Made by a program: the position numbers and the translations under genes. From Halosegnis marinus (lineage in GTDB: Archaea; Halobacteriota; Halobacteria; Halobacteriales; Haloarculaceae): DNA of 64,000 nt. Below are positions 34,375 through 42,786 of this stretch, in pieces (position 1 is the first letter of the stretch; every line of letters starts with the position of its first letter). The DNA lies in NCBI RefSeq assembly GCF_029338355.1, contig NZ_CP119802.1, forward strand, positions 682,001 through 746,000, written 5' to 3'. A model generated the notes under the pieces. That model was not told the DNA's origin, did not search any database, and worked only from the letters and a program-made list of their open reading frames with translations.

Positions 34375-35538
34375 ATGACCGACCTCGCGGGCGGCTACGG
34401 CGCGCTCGACCTGCTGTGCGGCGAGACGGACGCCGACGCGTTCGTCCACGTCGCCGACCGGGGCGACCCGACACAGCTGTTTCTCACCCGCTTTCACGGC
34501 CCCGACCGGCCGTACGCCTTCGTGTACGAACTCGACGGCGGGCCGACCGACGACCGCGAGGGGACCGCCACGCTGTGTGCGCCGGCGCTGTTCGACGAGC
34601 AGGCGGCCCGCGAGTTCGCCGGCGACCGCGTCCTCGCCCTCGGCCCCGACAGCGCCCGCACGCCGGAGGGGCGAGCCGCGGCCCTGCTGGACGACGGCGC
34701 GCGCGTCGCGGTGCTCGACACCGCCGGCGCGCGGACGCTGGCGCGCCTGGAGGACGGCGGCGTCGAGCCGATAACCGTCGACCCGGCGCCGGTCGAGCGG
34801 GCGCGCCGCCGCAAGACCGCGGGCGAGGTCGACCGCCTCCGTGCGGTCCAGCGGGCGACCCGCGCCGGGATGCGCCGGGCCGAGGCGGTGCTCGCCGCGA
34901 GCGCGGCCGACGGCGACACCCTCCGCTACGAGGGCGCGCCGCTGACGACCGAACGGCTCCGCCGGGAGGTGAACGCGACGCTCGCCCGGGAGGGCGTCTC
35001 CGACGCGGGCAACACCGTCATCGGGGCCGGCCCGACCTGCGCGGACCTCCACTTCGTCGGCGAGGACACGGTCCGCCCGGGCGAGACGGTGCTGCTCGAC
35101 ATCAGCCCGCGCGGCCCCGACGGCTACTACGGCGACTTCACGCGGACGTTCGTCCCCGGCGGCGCGGCCGGCTGGGAGCGGGACGTGTACGACGCCGTCG
35201 CGGACGCGCTGGAGGCCGCGCTCGGCGTGCTCGACCGCGGCGCGGGCGTCGAAGGGGCGGCCGTCTCCGCGGCCGTCGAGGAGGCGCTCGCGGCCGGCGG
35301 GTTCGGGGACGCGGCCGCGCCGCGGATGACCCACGGGCCGGGCCACGGCGTCGGCCTGGCGCTCCACGAGGCCCCGGGCTACGGGGGGACCCTGCGGGCC
35401 GGCGACGTGGTGACCATCGAGCCGGGGCTGTACGACCCGGCGCGCGGCGGGGTGCGGCTGGAGGACCTCGTCCTCGTCACCGAGGAGGGCATCGAGCGGT
35501 TCGGCGCGTACCGGCTCGACCCGAAACCGCGGGCCTAG
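34375..35538 (+). CDS. M24 family metallopeptidase (Xaa-Pro aminopeptidase-like)
   Basis: A 387-residue peptidase with a creatinase N-terminal domain (about 1-140) and a pita-bread catalytic domain. All five metal ligands are visible: Asp in LLDISPRG, Asp in YYGDFTRTF, His in HGPGHGVGL, Glu in VTIEPGLY and Glu in GVRLEDLVLVT. It should release N-terminal residues preceding proline from peptides in the cytoplasm. It overlaps the next, convergent gene by 4 nt. Compare with 45223, an M24 protein lacking most of these ligands. Confidence 0.9.
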   Translation: MTDLAGGYGALDLLCGETDADAFVHVADRGDPTQLFLTRFHGPDRPYAFVYELDGGPTDDREGTATLCAPALFDEQAAREFAGDRVLALGPDSARTPEGRAAALLDDGARVAVLDTAGARTLARLEDGGVEPITVDPAPVERARRRKTAGEVDRLRAVQRATRAGMRRAEAVLAASAADGDTLRYEGAPLTTERLRREVNATLAREGVSDAGNTVIGAGPTCADLHFVGEDTVRPGETVLLDISPRGPDGYYGDFTRTFVPGGAAGWERDVYDAVADALEAALGVLDRGAGVEGAAVSAAVEEALAAGGFGDAAAPRMTHGPGHGVGLALHEAPGYGGTLRAGDVVTIEPGLYDPARGGVRLEDLVLVTEEGIERFGAYRLDPKPRA

Positions 35539-37121
35539 GCCGTGGCCGTCGCGGTCGTCGTGTTCGTCGTGTTCGTGGCGTTCGTCCGCTGGACCACGTA
35601 GCGCTGGCCGACGAGCGGGTCGAGCAGGCTGTCGACGGGCGCGCGGTCGTCGCGCAGGACGGGCACGTCGTCGGTGGGCGGGGCCTCGGCCGTGTGGGAG
35701 TCGAGTTCCGCGGAGAGGTCGATGTTCGCCGCGCCGGCGGCGTTGCGCTCGCGCAGGGTTTCGAGCGGGACGCGCTCGTCGTTCGCCGTTGCGACGAGTT
35801 CGATGTTCTGGACGAACGCGCCGCCGACGGTCGGGTAGGTGTACACCTGCGGATAGACGGTGCGTACCGTCCGGTACTGCGCGCGGTAGAAGTCGGAGGC
35901 CGGCCCCGAGGGCGCGGCGATGACGTTCGCGAAGAGGATGCCGTCCGAGTCGAGGCGCTCGCGGGTGAGTTCCATGAACTGCCGCGTCGTCAGCTGGAAC
36001 GGCACCTTGTCCTGCCGGTAGGCGTCCAGCACGATGAGGTCGTAGGTGCGGTCGGTGTCGCGGAGGAACTGCCGACCGTCGCCGACGTGGACGTTCAGGC
36101 GCGGGGAGTCCGGCACCCGGAAGTACTCGCGGGCGACCCGCACCACCTCGGGGTCGATCTCCACCACGTCGACGGTGACGTTCGGGTACTCGTCGAGGAA
36201 GCGCTTCGGGCCGGTGAAGCCGCCGCCGCCGACGAACAACACCCGGTCGATGTCGTCGGTGTAGAGGAAGGGGAGGTGGAAGTAGCGCGTGTAGGTGAAC
36301 ACGTGGCGGTCGGGGTCGGAGAGGTCCATCGCGGAGTGGCGCTGGCCGTCGAGGTAGAGGGTGCGCTCGTCGCCCGCGTCGACGACCTGGAGCTCCTGGT
36401 ACGCCGTCTCCGTCTCGTAGACGACCCGGCCCTCGACGGTGATGCCGGCGGTGCCGGCGACGGGCGCGGCGACGAGCAGCAGGCCGACGAGCAGGGCCTT
36501 CCCCGCCTCGCCCCGTATCCGGACCGGGTACGCGAGCGCGACCGCCGTGGCGACGGAGAGCAGGCCGAAGACGAGCGCGATGAGGTCCGTGTCGAGCGAG
36601 GGGATGAGGAAGTAGGTCGTGGCGAACGCGCCGACGATGCTGCCGATGGTCCCGACGGCGTACACGTGCCCCGAGGCCGCGCCCGTCTCGCGCTTCTCGG
36701 AGAGCTGTGCCGCGTAGGGGCTGACGTAGCCGAGCAGGTACGTCGGCGGCCCGAAGAGGACGGCGACCGCCGGGAGCGAGGCCATCCGCGAGGGGAGCGG
36801 GAACGCGGTGGTCGAGCGGAGCAACAGGTCGCCCGCGACGACGAGGACGACGACGTAGGCGGCGGTGAGGGTGAACAGCCGCGAGAGCCGCCCGAGCGAG
36901 GCGCGCTCGGCCGCGGCCTTCCCCCCGCGCCAGTAGCCGTAGCTCAGGGCGGCGAGGAAGACCCCGATGATGGTCCCCCACGTGTAGATGCTGGAGCCGA
37001 ACTGCGGGGCGATGAGCCGCCCGGCGAGTATCTCCAGCCCCATGCTGGCGACCCCGGAGACGAACACGGCCGTCTCGGGGCGCGTGGGGCGGTAGGCGGC
37101 GGCGCGGCGGAGGGAACTCAT
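35535..37121 (-). CDS. Membrane-fused spermidine synthase-like protein
   Basis: A 528-residue protein with about seven N-terminal transmembrane helices (residues 15-220, beginning ETAVFVSGVASMGLEILAGRL) fused to a spermidine-synthase-like Rossmann methyltransferase domain (VLFVGGGGFTGPKRFLDEYP, VDVVEIDPEVVRVAREYF, YDLIVLDAYRQ). It resembles the fused MFS/spermidine synthase family, whose substrates are mostly unproven. The end of the protein is a sequon-rich NATNTTNTTT tail. Polyamine aminopropyl transfer is possible but not shown. Confidence 0.87.
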   Translation of the reverse strand: MSSLRRAAAYRPTRPETAVFVSGVASMGLEILAGRLIAPQFGSSIYTWGTIIGVFLAALSYGYWRGGKAAAERASLGRLSRLFTLTAAYVVVLVVAGDLLLRSTTAFPLPSRMASLPAVAVLFGPPTYLLGYVSPYAAQLSEKRETGAASGHVYAVGTIGSIVGAFATTYFLIPSLDTDLIALVFGLLSVATAVALAYPVRIRGEAGKALLVGLLLVAAPVAGTAGITVEGRVVYETETAYQELQVVDAGDERTLYLDGQRHSAMDLSDPDRHVFTYTRYFHLPFLYTDDIDRVLFVGGGGFTGPKRFLDEYPNVTVDVVEIDPEVVRVAREYFRVPDSPRLNVHVGDGRQFLRDTDRTYDLIVLDAYRQDKVPFQLTTRQFMELTRERLDSDGILFANVIAAPSGPASDFYRAQYRTVRTVYPQVYTYPTVGGAFVQNIELVATANDERVPLETLRERNAAGAANIDLSAELDSHTAEAPPTDDVPVLRDDRAPVDSLLDPLVGQRYVVQRTNATNTTNTTTATATA

Positions 37122-37172
37122 TACCGCGTCGAGGGACGCGGCGACCGTTAACCCACCGACGCCGGCCGGGGG

Positions 37173-37370
37173 TCAGGAGCCGTCGGGGTCGAAGGCGTCC
37201 TCGATGCGGCAGTCGAAGTGGTCGGCGAGCGCGAACGCGAGTTCGAGCGACGGGTCGTAGCGGTCCCGCTCGATGGCGTTGATGGTCTGGCGGGAGACGC
37301 CGACGGCCGCGGCGAGGTCCGCCTGGCTCATGCCGCGGGCGGCGCGGCGCTCGGGCAGGTCGTTGTTCAC
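37173..37370 (-). CDS. Xre-family HTH regulator (65 aa)
   Basis: A one-domain helix-turn-helix protein starting at GTG 37370: NNDLPERRAARGMSQADLAAAVGVSRQTINAIERDRYDPSLELA, a textbook Cro/CI-type HTH. It overlaps the membrane protein gene upstream by 4 nt (GTGA). This pair, small Xre regulator plus four-helix membrane protein, recurs in archaea and bacteria. It probably represses its own operon, for which a palindromic operator is visible at 37820-37842. Confidence 0.92.
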   Translation of the reverse strand: MNNDLPERRAARGMSQADLAAAVGVSRQTINAIERDRYDPSLELAFALADHFDCRIEDAFDPDGS

Positions 37371-37786
37371 GTCCGGTACCACACGACCGCGAACGCGGCC
37401 GCGAACAGGACGTACACGGCGAGGAAGCCGTAGCCCATCCCCCACACGAACGCGGGCGCGGTCCAGACGTCGAGGACGTTCAGCGTGCGCAGCGCCGAGG
37501 CCCCGAGCACGAACAGCGGCGCGCCGGCGGTGAGCGCGAGGCGGCTGGCGCGCTCCTCCATCCGGGTGTCGCGCTCGTCGAGCAGCGGGACGGGGCTGAC
37601 GACGTAGGCGGCTATCGCGCCGACGATGCCGAGCCAGTAGACGCCCTCGCCGGCCAGCGGGTAGCCGGCCCCGCGGAGCACGAGGCCGGCGACGACCCCC
37701 GCCATGAGGACGCCGAAGGCGAGGCGGCGGTAGGTGCGGCGTTTCGCGAGCGGTTCCGGGACGGACGAGGCGGCGTTCTCTGTCAT
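37367..37786 (-). CDS. DUF2178-like membrane protein paired with the Xre regulator
   Basis: A 139-residue protein starting MTENAASSVPEPLAKRR. It has a basic cytoplasmic N-terminus (KRRTYRRLAF) and four transmembrane helices in two pairs separated by a charged loop (LLDERDTRMEERASRLAL), matching the DUF2178 pattern. It is the first gene of the two-gene operon with the Xre regulator. Its role is unknown. Confidence 0.8.
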   Translation of the reverse strand: MTENAASSVPEPLAKRRTYRRLAFGVLMAGVVAGLVLRGAGYPLAGEGVYWLGIVGAIAAYVVSPVPLLDERDTRMEERASRLALTAGAPLFVLGASALRTLNVLDVWTAPAFVWGMGYGFLAVYVLFAAAFAVVWYRT

Positions 37787-37819
37787 GGTGGACCGAAAGC
37801 GGCCTTGATGGAAAGGTCG

Positions 37820-37842
37820 CTTTACAGTAAAGGGAACTTTAC
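37820..37842 (-). promoter_or_regulatory. Operator-like palindrome upstream of the DUF2178-Xre operon
   Basis: CTTTAC-A-GTAAAG (37820-37832) is a perfect 6-bp inverted repeat, and a third half-site CTTTAC follows at 37837-37842, 17 bp from the first. It lies 34-57 nt upstream of the start at 37786, in the promoter region. Such a pattern fits binding of a dimeric Cro/CI-like regulator, most simply the one encoded two genes downstream. Confidence 0.55.
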
Positions 37843-37893
37843 ACACGGTAATAAACTTGGCGCTCGACACGGCCGACCCGACGGAGCGGGCCG

Positions 37894-38346
37894 TCAGCGC
37901 GGCTCCGGCGGCGTCGCGCGCAAGCCCGTCGCCTCCTCGATATCGAGTTCGAAGCCGACGACGGAGAGCCGGCGGGTGCCGATGCCCGCGAGGTCCGGCG
38001 ACCACGCGTTGTCGCTGATGCGCGCGCCGATGTCGGCCCACGAGTCGACGCCGAGTTCGACGAGCGGGCCCCGCAACACGACGCTCGTCCAGTCGTCCGG
38101 GCCGGCCACGTCGTACACGGTGAGGCAGGCGCGGTCGGTCGCCTCCGCGAACGCGAGCTTCCGGCTCGATTCCCCGAAGGTGAAGAAGCCGAACAGCGCC
38201 CGCCCCGCCTCGTAGCCGAACGAGACGGGGACGGCGTACGCCTCCCCGTCGCGGGCCAGCGCCAACACGCCCGTCCCCTGTTCGAGCAGGAACTCGTCGA
38301 TCGCGGCGTCGCTCATCGCCCCCTCGCGAGCGTCGTGGTCGTCCAT
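37894..38346 (-). CDS. Pyridoxamine 5'-phosphate oxidase family flavoprotein
   Basis: A 150-residue protein with the split-barrel FMN-binding fold: EFLLEQGTGVLALARDGEAYAVPVSFGYE at the N-terminus, FTFGESSRKLAFAEA and VVLRGPLVEL further on, as in haloarchaeal PNPOx-like proteins. The start ATG 38346 (MDDHDAREGAMSDAAIDEF) is preferred; a second Met lies 14 codons inside. The biochemical role is unknown; related proteins reduce flavins or bind F420/haem. Confidence 0.85.
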   Translation of the reverse strand: MDDHDAREGAMSDAAIDEFLLEQGTGVLALARDGEAYAVPVSFGYEAGRALFGFFTFGESSRKLAFAEATDRACLTVYDVAGPDDWTSVVLRGPLVELGVDSWADIGARISDNAWSPDLAGIGTRRLSVVGFELDIEEATGLRATPPEPR

Positions 38347-38385
38347 GCGCCCGGCTACACGCGCCTCCCGCATGGGTGTGACGGG

Positions 38386-39000
38386 CTACTCGGTCCCGTC
38401 GGCGTCGTCGAAGAGGTCCGCGACGCTCCCGGCCGACTCGTCGGCCCCCTCCTCGGCGCTCGCGCGCGCCGGCTCCGTCTCCGACGCGGCGGTCGCGGCC
38501 CCCTCCTCGGGACGGTCACGGTTCCACGCGGACGCGCCGAGCGACCCGGCGGAACGGGGTTCGCGGTCGGCCGAGCCGCGGGCGCGGGCCGCGAGGTAGC
38601 CGCTCGCCGCGCCCACGACACCCGTCGCGAGGCTCACGAGCGCGAGCGGGGCCGCGAGGTCGGGGGCGGCGACGACCGGGTCGGTTCCGGCCGCGTCGGC
38701 GAGGCCGACGAGCACGCCGACGACGGGCGCGGCGAACAGGACCGCCCCGACGAGCGAGCCGAGCCCGACGGAGACGGCGGCGGTCGGGGGCCGCCCGCGG
38801 GCCGTCGCGCCCGCGACGCCGGCGAGCACGGGTGCGAGCAGGAACGGGGCCGCGGCGACGACGAGCGCGAGCGTCGGGTCGAGGGCCGCGTCCGACAGCG
38901 AGACGAGCGCCAGCGCCGCCCCCGCGGCGACGCCGCTCCCGACGAACAGGAACAGGGCCGCGACGGCGGCGGCCGCGCGGGCGACGGGACGGATACGCAT
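38386..39000 (-). CDS. Membrane protein with acidic C-terminal tail
   Basis: A 204-residue protein, ATG at 39000 (MRIRPVARAAAA). Four to five transmembrane helices made mostly of Ala, Val, Leu and Gly occupy residues 8-145; the last 60 residues are polar and acidic (SVADLFDDADGTE). No family recognised. The composition and strand context support it as a real gene. Confidence 0.65.
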   Translation of the reverse strand: MRIRPVARAAAAVAALFLFVGSGVAAGAALALVSLSDAALDPTLALVVAAAPFLLAPVLAGVAGATARGRPPTAAVSVGLGSLVGAVLFAAPVVGVLVGLADAAGTDPVVAAPDLAAPLALVSLATGVVGAASGYLAARARGSADREPRSAGSLGASAWNRDRPEEGAATAASETEPARASAEEGADESAGSVADLFDDADGTE

Positions 39001-39052
39001 CGTGCCCCCATCCACCCCCCGGGCGGTTAGCCGTTCCGGCCGTGCCGGCCGC

Positions 39053-39271
39053 TCACCCGCCGCGCGCGAGGGACGCGCGGAGGGCGCTCGCGTCGGGGCC
39101 GGCCGGGCCGCGCAGGTGGACGGCGAGCCCGTAGGCGTGACAGGCGAACAGCGCCAGCGTCGCGGCCGCGAGCGGTGCGTCCGCCGCGCCGTCGGCCAGC
39201 CACACCAGCCCGGCGAGCAGGCCGAACCAGCCCGCGAGGCCGGCCCACGCCGGGGGGACCGCGTCGGTCAT
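39053..39271 (-). CDS. Small membrane protein (72 aa)
   Basis: A 72-residue protein MTDAVPPAWAGLAGWFGLLAG with two transmembrane helices and a cytoplasmic tail. Its ATG overlaps the stop of the small gene upstream (ATGA), implying one transcript. No recognised family. Confidence 0.6.
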   Translation of the reverse strand: MTDAVPPAWAGLAGWFGLLAGLVWLADGAADAPLAAATLALFACHAYGLAVHLRGPAGPDASALRASLARGG

Positions 39272-39426
39272 CCCGGCGACTCCTCCCCGCGTCGGCGCGC
39301 GACGCGGCGCGACGGCTCCCCCTCGTCGTCCGCTTCCGGGCGGAACGGAACCGTGTCGGGGTCGGCGTCGTCGTTCGGTCGGTTCGGTGCGCGTTCGTTC
39401 GGCGTACGTTGGGAATAATGCCGCAT
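39268..39426 (-). CDS. Small hypothetical acidic protein (52 aa)
   Basis: Starts MRHYSQRTPNERAPNRPNDD and ends in a charged tail (RRVARRRGEESPG). The start at 39426 is supported by an AT-rich gcataaag/TATA-like box 23-37 nt upstream; a Met 10 codons earlier would place the box inside the gene. It overlaps the next small gene by 4 nt. Likely a leaderless two-gene operon. Confidence 0.5.
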   Translation of the reverse strand: MRHYSQRTPNERAPNRPNDDADPDTVPFRPEADDEGEPSRRVARRRGEESPG

Positions 39427-39448
39427 TACGACTACGAATCTACATCGA

Positions 39449-39463
39449 ATATGCATAAAGCTA
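39449..39463 (-). promoter_or_regulatory. TATA-like element for the two small genes
   Basis: On the minus strand the sequence gctttatgcatattc runs about 23-37 nt upstream of the start at 39426. It is the strongest AT-rich core in the 39427-39510 spacer. Confidence 0.45.
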
Positions 39464-39510
39464 ATCGGAAATGAGAACTAAGGCCGCTAAACGTCCTAGA
39501 ACGTTCGGTT

Positions 39511-40383
39511 CTACTCGTCGGCCGGCCGGACCGCCTCGCCGTCCTCCCAGACGTAGAAGCCCCGGCCGCTCTTCTTCCCGAGGTCGCCGGCCCGGACCTT
39601 CCGCCTGAGCGTCTGTGGCGGGCGGAACCGCTCGCCCAGTTCCTCGTGGAGGTACTCCGCGATGTCGAGGCGCACGTCGAGGCCGACGAGGTCCGTGAGT
39701 TCGAGCGGCCCCATCGGGTGGTTGTACCCCTCGCGCATCGCGGTGTCGATGTCGGCGGCGTCCGCGACGCCCGTCTCCACCATCCGGATGGCCTCCAGCC
39801 CGAGCGCGACGCCCAGCCGCGAGGAGGCGAACCCGGCGCTGTCGCGCACGACGACCGGCTCCTTGCCGACGCCCTCCACGAACTCGACGGCGAACGCCTC
39901 CGTCGTCCCGCTCGTGCGCTCGCCGACGACCACCTCGACGAGGTCCATGATGTGGGGCGGATTGAAGAAGTGGAGGCCGACGGCGCGCTCGGGGGCCTCC
40001 AGCGCGCTCGCCAGTTCGGTGACCGACAGCGAGGAGGTGTTGGTGGCGACCACGGCGTCGTCCGGCGCGGCGGCCTCGACGTCCGTGAACACCTCCTTCT
40101 TCAGGTCCATCCGCTCCGGGACGGCCTCGACGACGAGGTCGGCGTCCCCGACCGCGGCCGCGAGGTCCGTCTCGCCCGCGATCCGGTCGAGCGTCGCGTC
40201 GCGCTCCTCGGGCGTGACCTTCCCGCGCTCGACGCCGCCGGCGAGGTTCCCCTCGATGCCCTCGATGCCGGCGGCGACCCGCTCCTCGTCCACGTCGTTC
40301 AGGGTGGCGTCGTGGCCGGCCGCGGCGGCGACCTGCGCGATGCCGTGGCCCATGCTCCCCGCGCCGATGACGGTGACTCGCAT
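39511..40383 (-). CDS. 3-hydroxyacyl-CoA dehydrogenase
   Basis: A 290-residue NAD-dependent enzyme that oxidises 3-hydroxyacyl-CoA to 3-ketoacyl-CoA in beta-oxidation or related routes. It has the Rossmann GAGSMG motif (residues 7-12), the VVEAVPERMDLKKEVF segment, the catalytic His in VGLHFFNPPHIMDLVEVV and the C-terminal helical domain with YNHPMGPLELTDLVGLD. Length equals the single-function bacterial enzyme (about 285-295). It is divergent from a methylmalonate-semialdehyde dehydrogenase, suggesting a joint role in fatty acid or branched amino acid breakdown. Confidence 0.95.
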   Translation of the reverse strand: MRVTVIGAGSMGHGIAQVAAAAGHDATLNDVDEERVAAGIEGIEGNLAGGVERGKVTPEERDATLDRIAGETDLAAAVGDADLVVEAVPERMDLKKEVFTDVEAAAPDDAVVATNTSSLSVTELASALEAPERAVGLHFFNPPHIMDLVEVVVGERTSGTTEAFAVEFVEGVGKEPVVVRDSAGFASSRLGVALGLEAIRMVETGVADAADIDTAMREGYNHPMGPLELTDLVGLDVRLDIAEYLHEELGERFRPPQTLRRKVRAGDLGKKSGRGFYVWEDGEAVRPADE

Positions 40384-40450
40384 ACGCGGAGGGGTCGCGG
40401 GGACGGAATAAGCGCGTCGCTCCCGGCGTGCGTGGCATCCACTACCAGCC

Positions 40451-40457
40451 GATTTAT
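40451..40457 (+). promoter_or_regulatory. TATA-like box for the aldehyde dehydrogenase gene
   Basis: The heptamer gatttat lies 26-32 nt before the ATG at 40483, consistent with a leaderless transcript. Confidence 0.5.
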
Positions 40458-40482
40458 GCGGGCACGGGGAGACGCGCGGGAC

Positions 40483-41955
40483 ATGGACCTCACGGGGCTG
40501 TCGGCCGACGGGACGGCGCGGAACTACGTCGCCGGGGAGTGGCGCGCGGCGAGCGGCGCGGAACACGACGTGACCGACCCGGCGACGGGCGAGCGGCTGG
40601 CGGGGGTCGGCTACGCCACCCCCGAGGACGTGGACGAGGCGGTCGGGGCGGCGCGGACGGCCTTCGAGTCGTGGCGCGAGACGCCCGTGGAGGAGCGCAT
40701 CCAGCCGCTGTTCCGGCTGAAGTCCCTCCTCGAGGAGCACCAGGACGACATCGCGCGCGTCCTCGTCCGCGAGCACGGCAAGACGCTCGGGGAGGCGCGC
40801 GGCGAACTCCGGCGCGGCATCGAGAACGTCGAGACGGCCTGCGGCATCCCCTCGATGATGCAGGCGGGGTCGCTCCCGAACGCGGCGCCGGACATCGACG
40901 AAACCGCCGTGCGCCACCCGCTCGGCGTCTTCGCGGCGGTGACGCCGTTCAACTTCCCCGGGATGATTCCGCTGTGGTTCCTCCCCTACGCGGTGGCGAC
41001 GGGCAACGCGTTCGTGTTGAAGCCCTCGGAGCGCGACCCGCTCACGGCGCAGTACCTGCTGGAACTCGCCGACGAGGCGGGCTTCCCGCCCGGCGTCGTG
41101 AGCCTCGTGAACGGCGGGCCGGACACGGTGTCGGCACTGGTCGAGCACGACGACGTGGAGGGGCTCTCCTTCGTCGGGAGTACGCCCGTCGCGCGCACCC
41201 TCTACGAGCAGGCGGCCGCCGCGGGTAAGCGCGTGCAGGCGCAGGGCGGCGCGAAGAACCACGTGATCGTCGCCGAGTCCGCGGACGTCGGGTTCGCGGC
41301 CGAACAGACCGTGAGTTCCGCGCTGGCCTGCTCGGGCGAGCGGTGTCTCGCCAACGACGTGGCGCTCGTCGCCGAGCCGGTGTACGAGGCGTTCCGCGAG
41401 GCGGCGCTCGACCGGGTCGAGTCGCAGGTGCTCGGGTCGGGGCTGGACGAGGGAACGACCATCGGCCCGCTAATCACCCCCGAGCACGAGGAACGCGTCC
41501 GCGGGATGGTGGCGACGGGCGTCGAGGAGGGCGCGGACCTGATCCACGACGGGCGCGACTGGGAGGTCGGGGAGTATCCGGACGGGAACTTCCTCGGCCC
41601 CTGCCTGTTCGAGAACGCCGAACCCGGCATGGCCATCGTGGACGAGGAGATATTCGGCCCGGTGCTGTCGCTGGTACGCGTCGCGGACGTGGCGGAGGGC
41701 ATCGAGGTCATGAACGAGAGCCGGTTCGGCAACGCGGCGAGCCTCTTCACCGACAGCGGGCGCGACGCCCGGCGATTCAAGCAGGACGCCGAGGCCGGCA
41801 ACCTCGCCGTCAACGCCGGGACGGCGGCGCCGATGGCCTTCTTCCACTTCGGCGGCGCGAAGGACTCCTTCTTCGGCGACCTCCACGCGCAGGGCGACGA
41901 CGCCGTGCGCTTCTACACCGACGAGAAGGTCGCCATCGAGCGGTGGGATTACTGA
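40483..41955 (+). CDS. mmsA: CoA-acylating methylmalonate-semialdehyde dehydrogenase
   Basis: A 490-residue aldehyde dehydrogenase that converts methylmalonate or malonate semialdehyde with CoA and NAD to propionyl-CoA or acetyl-CoA, in valine and inositol/thymine breakdown. Family-specific signatures are the QGGAKNH motif (about 254-260, replacing the usual ELGG-type sequence) and the catalytic Cys288 in GERCLA. TPFNFPGMIPLWF is also typical of MmsA. The start follows a TATA box at leaderless distance. Confidence 0.93.
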   Translation: MDLTGLSADGTARNYVAGEWRAASGAEHDVTDPATGERLAGVGYATPEDVDEAVGAARTAFESWRETPVEERIQPLFRLKSLLEEHQDDIARVLVREHGKTLGEARGELRRGIENVETACGIPSMMQAGSLPNAAPDIDETAVRHPLGVFAAVTPFNFPGMIPLWFLPYAVATGNAFVLKPSERDPLTAQYLLELADEAGFPPGVVSLVNGGPDTVSALVEHDDVEGLSFVGSTPVARTLYEQAAAAGKRVQAQGGAKNHVIVAESADVGFAAEQTVSSALACSGERCLANDVALVAEPVYEAFREAALDRVESQVLGSGLDEGTTIGPLITPEHEERVRGMVATGVEEGADLIHDGRDWEVGEYPDGNFLGPCLFENAEPGMAIVDEEIFGPVLSLVRVADVAEGIEVMNESRFGNAASLFTDSGRDARRFKQDAEAGNLAVNAGTAAPMAFFHFGGAKDSFFGDLHAQGDDAVRFYTDEKVAIERWDY

Positions 41956-42000
41956 CAGCGGAGTGAACTTTAAGTCCCGGCGCGCGGACGCCGCGGACGC

Positions 42001-42777
42001 ATGTCGGCAAGCACGATTCGGGGGACCATCGCGGGCCTCGGGAGCCGGGCGAACCCCGCCTTCGCGGGCGGGGTCGTCGGCGTCTCGGTGCTCGCGCTGG
42101 CGTACGTGTCCGCCTACGAGGTCACGGGCGCGTCGGTACAGGCACACACCTACATCCACGTGATGGCCGGACTGCTGTGGACCGGAACGGACCTGTTCAT
42201 GGGGGCGGTGCTCGGCCCCGTCATCGGGGGACTCGACGAGGAGGAGAGCGCCGCCGTCTTCTCGCGGCTGACGCCGAAGACGGCCTTCTTCCTGCCGGCG
42301 ATGGCGCTCGTCACCATCGCGGGCGGCATCACGCTCGCCCAGCGGGTGGGGCTGTTCCCGAACGCCGGGCCGTGGCTCGCGCTCTTCACCGCGGTCAACG
42401 TGATTCCGGTCCTGCTACTGGTCGGCCGGCGGCTGAACGCGTTCGGCGACCGGCGCTGGCAGGCCGCCTTCGCCGTCGGCACGGTCGGCTCGCTCGCGTG
42501 GGTGGCGACCACCGTCGGACGGTTGAACCCGGCCTCGCCGGAGCCGGGTCTCGTGATACTGCTCGCGCTCGGCATCGTCACGCTGCTGTCCGTCCAGGGG
42601 TTCGGCTACCTGATGCCCGGCGAGATACGGATGTACCGCGAGATGACCTCCGCGAACCCCGATTCGGGCGTCATCGCCCGTATCGGCACGCAGAACGCGA
42701 AGCTCGGGGGGATACAGGGGCTGTTCCAGCTCGTCGTCATCGCGCTGATGGTGTCGCTGCGCTACGGCGGCTTCTGA
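42001..42777 (+). CDS. Integral membrane protein (CopD/DUF2269-like topology)
   Basis: A 258-residue protein with about seven transmembrane helices. The second helix HTYIHVMAGLLWTGTDLFMGAVLGPVIGG resembles the haem- or copper-handling 'HxxxxxLWxG' helix of CopD/DUF2269-type membrane proteins, and LSVQGFGYLMPGEIRMYREM near the C-terminus is a loop seen in haloarchaeal relatives. A gaactttaag box lies about 30 nt before the ATG. Function unknown. Confidence 0.72.
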   Translation: MSASTIRGTIAGLGSRANPAFAGGVVGVSVLALAYVSAYEVTGASVQAHTYIHVMAGLLWTGTDLFMGAVLGPVIGGLDEEESAAVFSRLTPKTAFFLPAMALVTIAGGITLAQRVGLFPNAGPWLALFTAVNVIPVLLLVGRRLNAFGDRRWQAAFAVGTVGSLAWVATTVGRLNPASPEPGLVILLALGIVTLLSVQGFGYLMPGEIRMYREMTSANPDSGVIARIGTQNAKLGGIQGLFQLVVIALMVSLRYGGF

Positions 42778-42786
42778 GGCGGGCCC

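Noticed and set aside
25532-35538. Very long open frames on the strands opposite to the kinases and the STAND gene
   Set aside because: In DNA this GC-rich, stop codons are rare in antisense frames; these frames show Arg/Ala/Gly-rich nonsense, while recognised domains occupy the other strand.
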